DNA from: JAENVT01 sp031412355
Lineage (GTDB): Bacteria > Actinomycetota > Acidimicrobiia > Acidimicrobiales > Ilumatobacteraceae
Assembly (NCBI GenBank): GCA_031412355.1
Contig: JANOCR010000166.1
Span: 1 to 8,750, forward strand
DNA length: 8,750 nt
Direction: 5' to 3'
Position numbers and translations under genes: made by a program
Notes under the pieces: generated by a model
The model's input: only the letters and a program-made list of their open reading frames with translations
Told to the model about the DNA's origin: nothing
The model's database searches: none
Part shown: positions 1 through 7,750 of the stretch, one piece after another
Layout: every line of letters begins with the position of its first letter
Numbering within the stretch: the first letter of the stretch is position 1

Positions 1-22
1 GAGTGCCCCTGAACTGTTCGAT

Positions 23-99
23 TGGGGTGACCGACGGGGCTCGAACCCGCGACATCCAGTACCACAAACTGGCGCTCTACCAGCTGAACTACGGCCACC
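23..99 (-). tRNA. tRNA-His (anticodon GTG)
   Basis: The minus strand folds into a full cloverleaf. The acceptor arm is GTGGCCG pairing with CGGTCAC (one G-U). The D stem is GTTC/GAGC. The anticodon stem is CCAGT/ACTGG around the loop TTGTGGT, whose central GTG reads histidine codons. The variable loop is ATGTC and the T arm is GCGGG-TTCGAGC-CCCGT. The histidine identity pair is present: an extra G at -1 (position 99) opposite discriminator C73 (position 26). The 3' CCA is encoded at 25-23. The mature body without G-1 and CCA is 26-98. A TTGACG on the minus strand (161-166) might be a -35 box, but I see no well-spaced -10. The promoter and terminator are therefore not assigned. Confidence 0.96.
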
Positions 100-175
100 A
101 TGTAGGTCGCCCAGTGTGCCACATCGTCGAACGACTTACACCCCCCGATTGCCTTCACGCCGTCAAACCGGTCCG

Positions 176-205
176 TTTACAACGGATTCCGTGGTCGGCT
201 AGGCT
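176..205 (+). promoter_or_regulatory. Candidate sigma-70-type promoter of the class III aminotransferase gene
   Basis: A TTTACA at 176-181 (consensus TTGACA) is followed after 18 bp by TAGGCT at 200-205, which fits the actinobacterial TANNNT -10 pattern. Transcription would begin near 211-213, giving a leader of about 23 nt that contains the GGAGA ribosome binding site. The imperfect inverted repeat AAACCGG-T-CCGTTT lies just before and over the -35 box and could be an operator, but it is short. The call rests only on motif match and spacing. Confidence 0.45.
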
Positions 206-225
206 TGCAGGAACGAAATCCGCTT

Positions 226-230
226 GGAGA
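226..230 (+). promoter_or_regulatory. Ribosome binding site that decides the aminotransferase start
   Basis: GGAGA lies 4 nt before the ATG at 235. The open frame also reaches a TTG at 205, but that codon overlaps the predicted -10 box and has no Shine-Dalgarno sequence. The ATG at 235 is therefore preferred over TTG 205 and ATG 244. Confidence 0.6.
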
Positions 231-234
231 ATCA

Positions 235-1608
235 ATGAGTGCAATGGAATCCATCGACACCCGCGATCTGGCCGGCAGAGCCCGTGAAATCACGCAGCGC
301 GAACTGAGCGTCTACATGAAGCGCACGGTCGGCTCGATGAAGGCCACCGAGCGGGCCCGCAAGGTCATGCCGCTCGGCGTGCCGTCGAGCTTTCAGGCGT
401 ACGACCCGCATCCGATCGTCGTTCGCCGGGCGCAGGCCGCTTGGATGGAAGACGTCGATGGCAATCGCTACGTCGACTTCGACCTCGGGTTCGGCGCGCT
501 GTTCGCCGGGCACTGCAACCCGGCAGTTCGCAGCGCGATCGAACACCAACTCGACGACGGCACGTTGTTCGTCACGCCTTGCGAGTTGAACGCCGACGTC
601 GCCGAGATGCTCGCTGCTCGCTACGGGCTGCCGATGTGGCGGTTCACCAACAGCGGCACCGAGGCGACGATGGATGCCATCCGCGTCGCTCGCGGTTTCA
701 CCGGCCGCGACAAGATCGTCAAGGTTGAAGGCGGCTATCACGGGCATCACGACGAAGTGATGATCTCGATGAAGCCACCCATCAGCGAGGCCGGGCCCGT
801 CGACGAGCCGCGCGCCATCCCCGCAACTGCGGGCATCACGCGCGCCGTGCTGGGCGATACGAAGGTGATCCCGTACAACCGACCCGAGCTGCTCGAGAAG
901 GCGTTGGCAGGTCGCGATGTGGCCGCGTTCATCGTCGAGCCCGTGATGGAGAACATCGGGATCTGTCTGCCGCAGCCCGGCTATCTGCAGGCCGTGCGCG
1001 AGATCACCCGCAAGTACGGCACGATGCTGATCTTCGACGAGGTCAAGACCGGCATCACTGCTGGATGGGGCGGAGCCACCGGCGCTGTTGGTGTGCAACC
1101 CGACCTCGTCGCCTTGGCGAAGAGCATCGGCGGTGGATTGCCGCTAGGTGCCTTCGGCGGCTCGCAGGAGTGCATGGACCAGATCACCAGTGGCAAGGTC
1201 CTGCACCTCGGGACCTACAACGGCAACCCGCTGTGTATGGCCGCGGCCAAGGCCGTGCTTGGTGAGGTGTGCACGCCCGAGGCAACACAAGCGACGGTCG
1301 ATCTCAACGCTCGCGTGATCGCTGCCTGCCAGAAGACCATCACCGACGCCGACCTGCCGGCGCACACGGTGCAGTTCGGTGCGAAGGCGTGCGTCACGTG
1401 GGCGCCCAAGCAGATCCAGAACTATCGCGATTACAAGGCCACCGACTTCGACCTTGCCTTCGCCCAGTGGATGCATGGCATCAACCGTGGCGTGCTGCTA
1501 CCGCCGGGCCTCGACGAGCAGTGGCTGATCTCGGTCATGCACACCGAGACCGACGCGATGCACTACGCCGGAGTGTTCGCCGAGTTCGTCGCTGAACTGA
1601 TCTCGTAG
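235..1608 (+). CDS. Class III PLP-dependent aminotransferase, glutamate-1-semialdehyde 2,1-aminomutase-like
   Basis: This 457-residue protein has the fold-type I, class III aminotransferase signature in order. NSGTEA (139-144) is the cofactor phosphate-binding loop. YHGH (168-171) provides the aromatic residue that stacks on PLP. IFDEV (266-270) contains Asp268, which should contact the pyridine nitrogen. Lys296 in LAKSIGGG is the likely Schiff-base lysine, followed by PLGAFGG. GTYNGNP follows near residue 325. The block NSGTEATMDAIR...GFTGRDKI and the GGG-P-GAFGG stretch are closest to the HemL branch. However, the N-terminal substrate region (SSFQAYDPHPI, LGFGALFAGHCNP) differs from the SPVRAF-type region of true HemL, and no haem genes adjoin. 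It is also longer than HemL (about 430). A transaminase or aminomutase on another amino acid is equally possible. It is transcribed from its own predicted promoter and converges on the next gene. The family call is firm; the substrate is unknown. Confidence 0.9.
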   Translation: MSAMESIDTRDLAGRAREITQRELSVYMKRTVGSMKATERARKVMPLGVPSSFQAYDPHPIVVRRAQAAWMEDVDGNRYVDFDLGFGALFAGHCNPAVRSAIEHQLDDGTLFVTPCELNADVAEMLAARYGLPMWRFTNSGTEATMDAIRVARGFTGRDKIVKVEGGYHGHHDEVMISMKPPISEAGPVDEPRAIPATAGITRAVLGDTKVIPYNRPELLEKALAGRDVAAFIVEPVMENIGICLPQPGYLQAVREITRKYGTMLIFDEVKTGITAGWGGATGAVGVQPDLVALAKSIGGGLPLGAFGGSQECMDQITSGKVLHLGTYNGNPLCMAAAKAVLGEVCTPEATQATVDLNARVIAACQKTITDADLPAHTVQFGAKACVTWAPKQIQNYRDYKATDFDLAFAQWMHGINRGVLLPPGLDEQWLISVMHTETDAMHYAGVFAEFVAELIS

Positions 1609-1621
1609 CGGTGCCGCGCTA
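1606..1621. terminator. Small hairpin spanning both stop codons of a convergent gene pair
   Basis: TAGCG (1606-1610) pairs with CGCTA (1617-1621) around the loop GTGCCG. The left TAG is the stop codon of the aminotransferase gene. The right CTA is the complement of the TAG stop of the opposite membrane-protein gene. The stem is only 5 bp with no T-tract. It could slow polymerase from either side, but as a terminator it is weakly supported. Confidence 0.3.
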
Positions 1622-2425
1622 GCCCCAGCGGCGCTCCTCGCGATACCGATAGGTGCTGACAGGCGCGTTCCAGCGTCGTCTGCGTCGCAGCAGGCCGGTG
1701 CCGACCAGCAGCATCAATCCACCGCCGCCCAGAACGATCGCCAGGCCGACGAGCATGGGCAATGAGTCGTTGGCGAGGCGCGCTGGTACATCGGCCCAAA
1801 TGTTGTCGCTGAGCGCCGGCAGGGCGAAGCGCGGCACGACGTACCCGAGCACGACGATCAGCAGGGACAGGAGCATCATGCCGAACCCCAGGCTGTGCAC
1901 GAGCGCGGAACGGTTGGGGTGCAGCATGAAACCGATCACGAAGAACCCGACAGCGAAGAGGAGGCAGAACGGGATCGTCCAGCGCAAGATGCGACGAATC
2001 GTGTCGAGCGCCGACACCTGCGGCACTGGGAGCGTGATCGACGGGATGTCGCCTACGACTTGGTTGCGCACCAACTGAACCATCTGATCGCCCGTGATGC
2101 GAACGGGTCCCTTCAACTCACCGATCAAGCGAGCGTGCGCGTCGTGCATGACCTTGCTCAGGAACTCCGCGCCCTGCGGGGTGCTGGCAACTGCCGCAAC
2201 GGTCTGTCGCGTCGCGGCCTGATCCAGACCGCGTTGCGAGGCGGCGGCATCAGCGATCGTGTTGGTGACCTGTGTCTTGATGCGGTTGTCTTGCAGCACG
2301 ACATCGGCTAGGTCGGCGGTGCGATCGGGGTCGAACGCGCTGCGTTGCAGCAACCATCCGCCGATGGCGATGCTGGCGCACACATAGGCAATACCAAAGA
2401 TGAGACCAGCGAGGGTTCGACGCAC
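1619..2425 (-). CDS. Predicted four-helix integral membrane protein of unknown function
   Basis: I do not recognise a named family. From the GTG at 2425 the product is 268 residues. Hydrophobic helices lie near residues 6-26, 150-168, 176-198 and 223-246. Between helices 1 and 2 is a soluble, mostly helical domain of about 120 residues that is rich in Asp, Gln, Ala and Thr (DRTADLADVVLQDNRIKTQV). It would lie outside the cell if the Arg-rich C-terminal tail (LRRRRRW) is inside by the positive-inside rule. The open frame extends to 2530, but those extra codons run into the divergent gene and encode a His/Arg-rich stretch unlike protein. The GTG directly before RRTLAGLIFG is therefore preferred. 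No Shine-Dalgarno is visible; CAAACT 6 nt upstream is a weak -10, so the transcript may be leaderless. The arrangement suggests an envelope role, but that is inference. Confidence 0.8.
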   Translation of the reverse strand: MRRTLAGLIFGIAYVCASIAIGGWLLQRSAFDPDRTADLADVVLQDNRIKTQVTNTIADAAASQRGLDQAATRQTVAAVASTPQGAEFLSKVMHDAHARLIGELKGPVRITGDQMVQLVRNQVVGDIPSITLPVPQVSALDTIRRILRWTIPFCLLFAVGFFVIGFMLHPNRSALVHSLGFGMMLLSLLIVVLGYVVPRFALPALSDNIWADVPARLANDSLPMLVGLAIVLGGGGLMLLVGTGLLRRRRRWNAPVSTYRYREERRWG

Positions 2426-2460
2426 GCCGCTAGTTTGGCTGATGAAGTGTCGATTGTCTC

Positions 2461-2466
2461 TAGGGT
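2461..2466 (+). promoter_or_regulatory. -10 element of a probable leaderless transcript (DUF983 gene)
   Basis: TAGGGT fits TANNNT and ends 7 nt before the ATG at 2474, so the expected transcription start falls at or next to the A of the start codon. No Shine-Dalgarno precedes the ATG. No convincing -35 is seen at 16-18 bp; TTGGCT at 2435-2440 is 20 bp away. Confidence 0.45.
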
Positions 2467-2473
2467 GACGACG

Positions 2474-2899
2474 ATGCCTTCGAAAGATCCGTCGTTCGGT
2501 CGGATGCTGTGTCGTGCCTTGGTGTTGCACTGCCCGTGGTGCGGGGCACGGCGCACGTTCATTCGTCGTTGGTTCGGCAAGTTCGATCGCTGCCGCACGT
2601 GTGGCATTCGCTGGCGGCGTGAAGAGGGTTTCGAACTCGGGGCGGTGACGGTCAACACGGTGCTCACGTTCGTGGTGTTGACCGCAGCGATGACGGTGGG
2701 TTTCATCGCGACATCACCAGACATCCCGGTCCTGCCAATGGTGCTGTCTCTCGTCGGTGTGGCTGTGTTGATGCCGATCCTGATCTATCCGTTCACGTTC
2801 ACGATCTGGTTGGCGTTCGATCTCGCAGTACATCGCCCCGACGTCGCCGAACTGGCCGAAGCCGCCGCCGTGGTCGAGTCCGGCGCCATGGCTCGCTGA
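2474..2899 (+). CDS. DUF983-type small membrane protein with N-terminal zinc ribbon
   Basis: The 141-residue product begins with a four-cysteine zinc-ribbon pair: CPWCG at 20-24 and CRTCG at 40-44 (Cys20, Cys23, Cys40, Cys43), separated by a basic stretch. After a short linker (EGFELGA) come two long hydrophobic segments, about 57-79 and 86-115, and a short C-terminal tail. Cys-ribbon followed by RW-REEGFE and two transmembrane helices is the layout of DUF983 proteins, whose role is not established. The ATG at 2474 is chosen because the ribbon begins soon after it and a -10 element sits 7 nt upstream. The same frame is open back to 2345, but that part overlaps the divergent gene. A GTG at 2465 (three codons earlier) overlaps the -10 box. 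The gene is divergent from the four-helix membrane protein and converges on the transporter gene 18 bp later. Confidence 0.85.
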   Translation: MPSKDPSFGRMLCRALVLHCPWCGARRTFIRRWFGKFDRCRTCGIRWRREEGFELGAVTVNTVLTFVVLTAAMTVGFIATSPDIPVLPMVLSLVGVAVLMPILIYPFTFTIWLAFDLAVHRPDVAELAEAAAVVESGAMAR

Positions 2900-2922
2900 A
2901 GTCACTGACCTGACGGTTCAGC
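2895..2922. terminator. Bulged hairpin between convergent genes
   Basis: GCTGAA (2895-2900) pairs with TTCAGC (2917-2922), and inside it GTCA (2901-2904) pairs with TGAC (2911-2914). The loop is 6 nt and there is a 2-nt bulge (GG, 2915-2916). It contains the TGA stop of the DUF983 gene on one arm and the complement of the transporter's TGA on the other. It could act as a two-way terminator. The absence of a T-tract keeps confidence modest. Confidence 0.4.
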
Positions 2923-3520
2923 AGCAGTCGTCGCCTTCCCACGCTTCGCGCCCTTCGCGCACCGCAAGCACTGCGATACCGAGCGCGGCTAGCGGGTCGG
3001 CCCACCACCAGTCGAGCGTGGCGTCGACCACGAGGCCGACGAGCAAGATGACCGAGAGGTAGGTGCAGAGCATTGTCTCCGCCGCATCGGCGATCACCGT
3101 GCGATTCCCCAGCGCCACACCAGTGCGCTTCTTGGCAGTGGCCAGTACCGGCATCACCAACAGACTCGCCATCGCCAAGCCGATGCCCACCCGCGATGTG
3201 TCCGCGTCGGAATCGCCGATGAAGTCGCGCACGGCCTCGACCGCGACGTACGCCCCCAGCGCAAAGAACGACACGGCGATGAGCTTGAGCGCACGTCGTT
3301 CGCGCTCTTCGTCGACTCCTCGCAGTCGCCACAGCACGACTGCCGCGGCGAACACCTCGATGGATGAGTCGATGCCGAACCCGATCAGTGCCAGGGACCC
3401 GGCGGCGACACCTGAACCGATCGCCACGCCTGCTTCGATCACGTTCCAGACGATCGTTGTCCAAGCCAGTAACCGGGCCCGTCGTTCCAGCCTTGGGCGA
3501 TCGATCGCCAACATTCGCAA
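2918..3520 (-). CDS. Compact cation transporter of the cation diffusion facilitator (CDF) type
   Basis: The product is 200 residues with about six hydrophobic segments (near 18-39, 44-65, 79-97, 110-127, 152-168 and 175-187). In helix 2, GFGIDSSIEV carries Asp51 and Glu55. In helix 5, IADAAETMLCTYLS carries Asp145 and Glu148. These are the positions where CDF proteins place their transport-site metal ligands, and the ADxxExxxCxYLS pattern is typical of short bacterial 'cation transporter' proteins. Such proteins export divalent metals such as Zn or Co in exchange for protons; the metal here is unknown. The C-terminal cytoplasmic domain of standard CDFs (about 280-300 residues) is missing, and the chain ends in an acidic Cys-rich tail, GDDCC. 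The start is a TTG at 3520, with GAGG six nt upstream (3527-3530). An ATG two codons later (3514) is the alternative. It is divergent from recA, and the SOS box begins only 21 bp upstream of its start. Confidence 0.82.
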   Translation of the reverse strand: MRMLAIDRPRLERRARLLAWTTIVWNVIEAGVAIGSGVAAGSLALIGFGIDSSIEVFAAAVVLWRLRGVDEERERRALKLIAVSFFALGAYVAVEAVRDFIGDSDADTSRVGIGLAMASLLVMPVLATAKKRTGVALGNRTVIADAAETMLCTYLSVILLVGLVVDATLDWWWADPLAALGIAVLAVREGREAWEGDDCC

Positions 3521-3537
3521 AGTCTGCCTCGCAATGC

Positions 3538-3566
3538 TTGATCGAACGACTGTTCGTAGTTACACT
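3538..3566 (+). promoter_or_regulatory. recA promoter
   Basis: TTGATC (3538-3543) and TACACT (3561-3566) are separated by exactly 17 bp and match sigma-70-type -35 and -10 boxes well. Transcription would start near 3573, giving a leader of about 158 nt. An SOS box fills the end of the -35 and most of the spacer, so repressor binding would block polymerase. A second -10-like TATGGT at 3641-3646 has no good -35. Confidence 0.75.
3542..3557. promoter_or_regulatory. LexA-binding SOS box
   Basis: TCGAACGACTGTTCGT is an inverted repeat that matches the actinobacterial SOS consensus TCGAAC-N4-GTTCGA at every fixed position except the last. It overlaps the recA -35 and spacer. LexA should repress recA until DNA damage, when RecA filaments trigger LexA self-cleavage. 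The divergent transporter's start codon is 21 bp away, so it may be affected too. LexA itself is not in this window. Confidence 0.85.
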
Positions 3567-3571
3567 GCTGT

Positions 3572-3581
3572 TGTTCGAACA
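3572..3581. repeat. 10-bp perfect palindrome at the expected recA transcription start
   Basis: TGTTCGAACA is a perfect palindrome made of LexA-like half-sites (GTTC and GAAC) in the reverse order from an SOS box. It lies just after the -10 box. Its GTTC is 21 bp from the GTTC of the SOS box, about two helical turns. It may be an accessory site or coincidence. Confidence 0.35.
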
Positions 3582-3641
3582 CCGCCAGACGCTCACCACG
3601 CCAGTAGTGGTACTCGGGAAACCGTGTCACACCCCTTCCGT

Positions 3642-3730
3642 ATGGTGCCCGTTATCGCAATCGAGGTCGTGCAACTCGGCCTCCACACCTCAAAGACCCA
3701 CATGCATCAGGCAGGAAACGGAGAACGACA

Positions 3731-3734
<4 letters not shown>
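3642..3734 (+). CDS. Possible recA leader peptide (30 residues)
   Basis: Within the long recA leader, an ATG opens a 30-codon frame (MVPVIAIEVV... ending GERQ) whose TGA overlaps the recA GTG start as GTGA. This is the same 4-bp coupling seen between miaB and miaA. About two thirds of its codons end in G or C. Against it, there is no clear Shine-Dalgarno before the ATG, and the same frame stays open far upstream on the shadow of the transporter gene, so the overlap could be chance. A GTG at 3624, with GGGAA just before it, is an alternative start. No similarity is recognised. Confidence 0.25.
3720..3723 (+). promoter_or_regulatory. recA ribosome binding site
   Basis: GGAG lies 7 nt before the GTG at 3731, which fixes that codon as the recA start. 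The protein it starts aligns in length with E. coli RecA: the Walker and loop positions fall at nearly the same residue numbers. Confidence 0.75.
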
Positions 3735-5863
<2,129 letters not shown>

Positions 5864-6307
5864 ATGATCATGTCGGTTCCCGCTCGACTCACATTGGTCA
5901 CGCTCGGCGTCGCCGATGTGGCACGGGCAACGTCGTTCTACGAGGCGCTGGGCTGGCGAAAGTCCAGCGCCTCGAACGATCAGGTCTCGTTCTTCCAGCT
6001 CGGAGGCCTGGCACTGTCGGTGTTCGGCCGGCAGGCGCTTGCCGACGACGCCACCCTTTCGTCGGACGGTCGGGGCTTCGCCGGAATCTCGCTGGCCATC
6101 AACCTCGAGTCCGAGGCCGAAGTCGATCGGGTGGCGGCGGAATGGGTGGCGCGTGGTGGCACGCTGGTCAAGCAACCGCACTCGGTGTTTTGGGGCGGCT
6201 ACAGCGGGTACGTGGCCGATCCCGATGGTCACCTCTGGGAACTGGCTCACAACCCGGGTTTCGCGCTGCACCCCGATGGTTCGATGCAACTCCCTCCGGT
6301 GACCTGA
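5864..6307 (+). CDS. VOC-superfamily (glyoxalase/bleomycin-resistance fold) protein
   Basis: The 147-residue protein has the paired beta-alpha-beta-beta-beta modules of the vicinal oxygen chelate fold. LTLVTLGVADVARATSFYEA (9-28) opens the first module, and YVADPDGHLWELAHNP (116-131) closes the second. Glu126 in WEL is the usual C-terminal metal-ligand position. The N-terminal position often held by His appears to be Thr (LVTLGVAD), so metal binding may be altered. Members include glyoxalase I, ring-cleavage dioxygenases and resistance proteins; the substrate cannot be told. The ATG follows the recA TGA with no gap and no Shine-Dalgarno is seen, so translation probably depends on coupling to recA. 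An ATG two codons later (5870) is an alternative. It would be co-transcribed with recA and therefore SOS-induced. It occupies the place where recX is common. Confidence 0.85.
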   Translation: MIMSVPARLTLVTLGVADVARATSFYEALGWRKSSASNDQVSFFQLGGLALSVFGRQALADDATLSSDGRGFAGISLAINLESEAEVDRVAAEWVARGGTLVKQPHSVFWGGYSGYVADPDGHLWELAHNPGFALHPDGSMQLPPVT

Positions 6308-6318
6308 GCCTGCACCGA

Positions 6319-6324
6319 TAGCCT
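6319..6324 (+). promoter_or_regulatory. -10 element of a probable leaderless transcript (miaB)
   Basis: TAGCCT fits TANNNT and ends 7 nt before the miaB GTG at 6332, the same spacing as before the DUF983 gene. No Shine-Dalgarno is present in the 24-bp gap after the VOC gene and no clear -35 is seen. The miaB-miaA-dapF group may thus have its own promoter apart from recA. Confidence 0.45.
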
Positions 6325-6331
6325 TTCGAGC

Positions 6332-7750
6332 GTGACCCGCGGCTACATCGTCCACACCTTCGGGTGTCAGATGAACGAGCACGACTCCGAGCGCATCGCC
6401 GGCTTGCTCGATGACGACGATTATGTCGCGGTCACCAACGAAGCCGACGCCGACGTGGTCGTGCTCAACACATGCTGCATCCGCGAGAACGCCGACAACA
6501 AGCTGTACGGCACGCTGGGTTGGCTGAAGCCTTGGAAAGAGCAACGCGAGGGTCGCCAGATCGTTGTCGCCGGCTGCCTGGCGCAAAAGGATCGCGACAT
6601 CGTTCGCCAGAAGGCCCCGTACGTCGACGTCGTGCTGGGGACACACAATGTGCATCGCACCGCCGAATTGATCGGCCAGTCCCGGCTGACCGGCCCGATC
6701 ACCGAGATCCTCGACGAGGCCGTGCTCGACGACCAGGCGATGTTCCCCAGCGCACTACCGGCGCGACGCGAGACCACATACAACGCGTGGGTGACCATCC
6801 AGATCGGCTGCGACAACTCGTGCGCGTTCTGCATCGTGCCGGCTGTGCGCGGCGCAGAGATCAGCCGGCCGTTCGCCGATGTGGTCGCCGAAGTCGAGCG
6901 ACTGGCCGGCGAAGGGGTCAGCGAGGTCACACTTTTAGGGCAGAACGTCAACAGCTATGGCCGCGACCTGCAACTGACCCTGCGCCAGGCGGGTGACACC
7001 GAGGCTCGACTGCGACCGATGTTCGCCGAGTTGCTGACCGCCGTCGGTGCCGTCGAGGGCATCCGCCGTGTGCGCTTCACCAGCCCACATCCCAAGGACA
7101 TGCGCACCGACACGTTTGCGGCAATGGCCGCCACGCCCGCCCTGTGCGAGCACCTGCACTACCCCTTGCAGTCGGGCAGCGACCGCGTGCTGGCGGCGAT
7201 GCATCGCGGCTACACCGCGCAGCGATACCTCGAACGCCTTGCGGCCGGCCGTGCTGCGGTCGACGACTTGGCCGTGTCGACCGACATCATCGTCGGGTTC
7301 CCCGGCGAGACCGACGACGACTTCGCGGCAACCCTGGAGATCGCTGCCGCTGCGCAATATGACTACGCCTACACGTTCGTGTTCTCGCCCCGGCCTGGCA
7401 CCGAAGCTGCCGACATGACTGGTCAGTTCGTCGAACCCGCCGTCGCTGCCGAGCGTTTCCAGCGGCTGCGCGTGGTGGTCGAGCGCAGCGCTCTGGTCAA
7501 GCACGAAGCACGCGTCGGTCGAACCGAAGAGGTACTTGTCGAGGGCCCGAGCAAAAAAGATCCCGCGGTGCTGTCGGGACGCACCCGGCAGAACAAGCTT
7601 GTGCACTTCACGCCGCCGCAGCAAGTGCGTGCAGGTTCGTACGCTTTGGTCGAGATCACCCACGGCGCGCCGCATCACCTCATTGGGAAGTTCGTCGAGT
7701 TGCTCGCCGAACCTCTGCACAAGCGGCGCATCGCCGTGCTTGCCGGGTGA
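6332..7750 (+). CDS. miaB: tRNA-2-methylthio-N6-dimethylallyladenosine synthase MiaB
   Basis: MiaB is a radical-SAM methylthiotransferase that adds a 2-methylthio group to N6-isopentenyladenosine at position 37 of tRNAs reading U-initial codons. The 472-residue protein has the N-terminal UPF0004 domain with three cysteines for the second 4Fe-4S cluster (Cys12 in TFGCQMNEHDSER, Cys48 or the adjacent Cys49 in NTCCIREN, and Cys82 in VAGCLAQKD). The radical-SAM motif CDNSCAFC follows, with Cys160, Cys164 and Cys167, then IVPAVRG and TLLGQNVNSYG. A C-terminal TRAM RNA-binding domain occupies roughly 395-462. NTC-RENA and IVP-VRG are diagnostic of MiaB over MtaB or RimO. The start is GTG, possibly leaderless. 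It overlaps miaA, which makes its substrate, by 4 bp. Confidence 0.97.
   Translation: MTRGYIVHTFGCQMNEHDSERIAGLLDDDDYVAVTNEADADVVVLNTCCIRENADNKLYGTLGWLKPWKEQREGRQIVVAGCLAQKDRDIVRQKAPYVDVVLGTHNVHRTAELIGQSRLTGPITEILDEAVLDDQAMFPSALPARRETTYNAWVTIQIGCDNSCAFCIVPAVRGAEISRPFADVVAEVERLAGEGVSEVTLLGQNVNSYGRDLQLTLRQAGDTEARLRPMFAELLTAVGAVEGIRRVRFTSPHPKDMRTDTFAAMAATPALCEHLHYPLQSGSDRVLAAMHRGYTAQRYLERLAAGRAAVDDLAVSTDIIVGFPGETDDDFAATLEIAAAAQYDYAYTFVFSPRPGTEAADMTGQFVEPAVAAERFQRLRVVVERSALVKHEARVGRTEEVLVEGPSKKDPAVLSGRTRQNKLVHFTPPQQVRAGSYALVEITHGAPHHLIGKFVELLAEPLHKRRIAVLAG

Noticed and set aside
127..136. TCGAACGACT, identical to the first ten bases of the recA SOS box
   Set aside because: The second half-site is missing (TTACA instead of GTTCG), so it is only half an SOS box and not a credible LexA site.
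3..287. A 94-codon plus-strand frame at the left edge
   Set aside because: It runs through the tRNA-His gene and into the aminotransferase start in another frame.
232..1098. A 288-codon minus-strand frame opposite the aminotransferase
   Set aside because: It is a mirror of the real gene's codon bias, with no motif and no ribosome site.
2345..2473. N-terminal extension of the DUF983 protein by 43 residues
   Set aside because: The extension overlaps the start of the divergent gene, reads as low-complexity sequence, and would bypass the -10 element at 2461-2466.
2426..2530. N-terminal extension of the four-helix membrane protein by 35 residues
   Set aside because: It would overlap the DUF983 coding start and adds a His/Arg-rich stretch; the GTG at 2425 directly precedes the first membrane helix.
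3595..3611. Inverted repeat ACCAC-N7-GTGGT in the recA leader
   Set aside because: A 5-bp stem with a 7-nt loop and no T-tract is too weak to call an attenuator or riboswitch.
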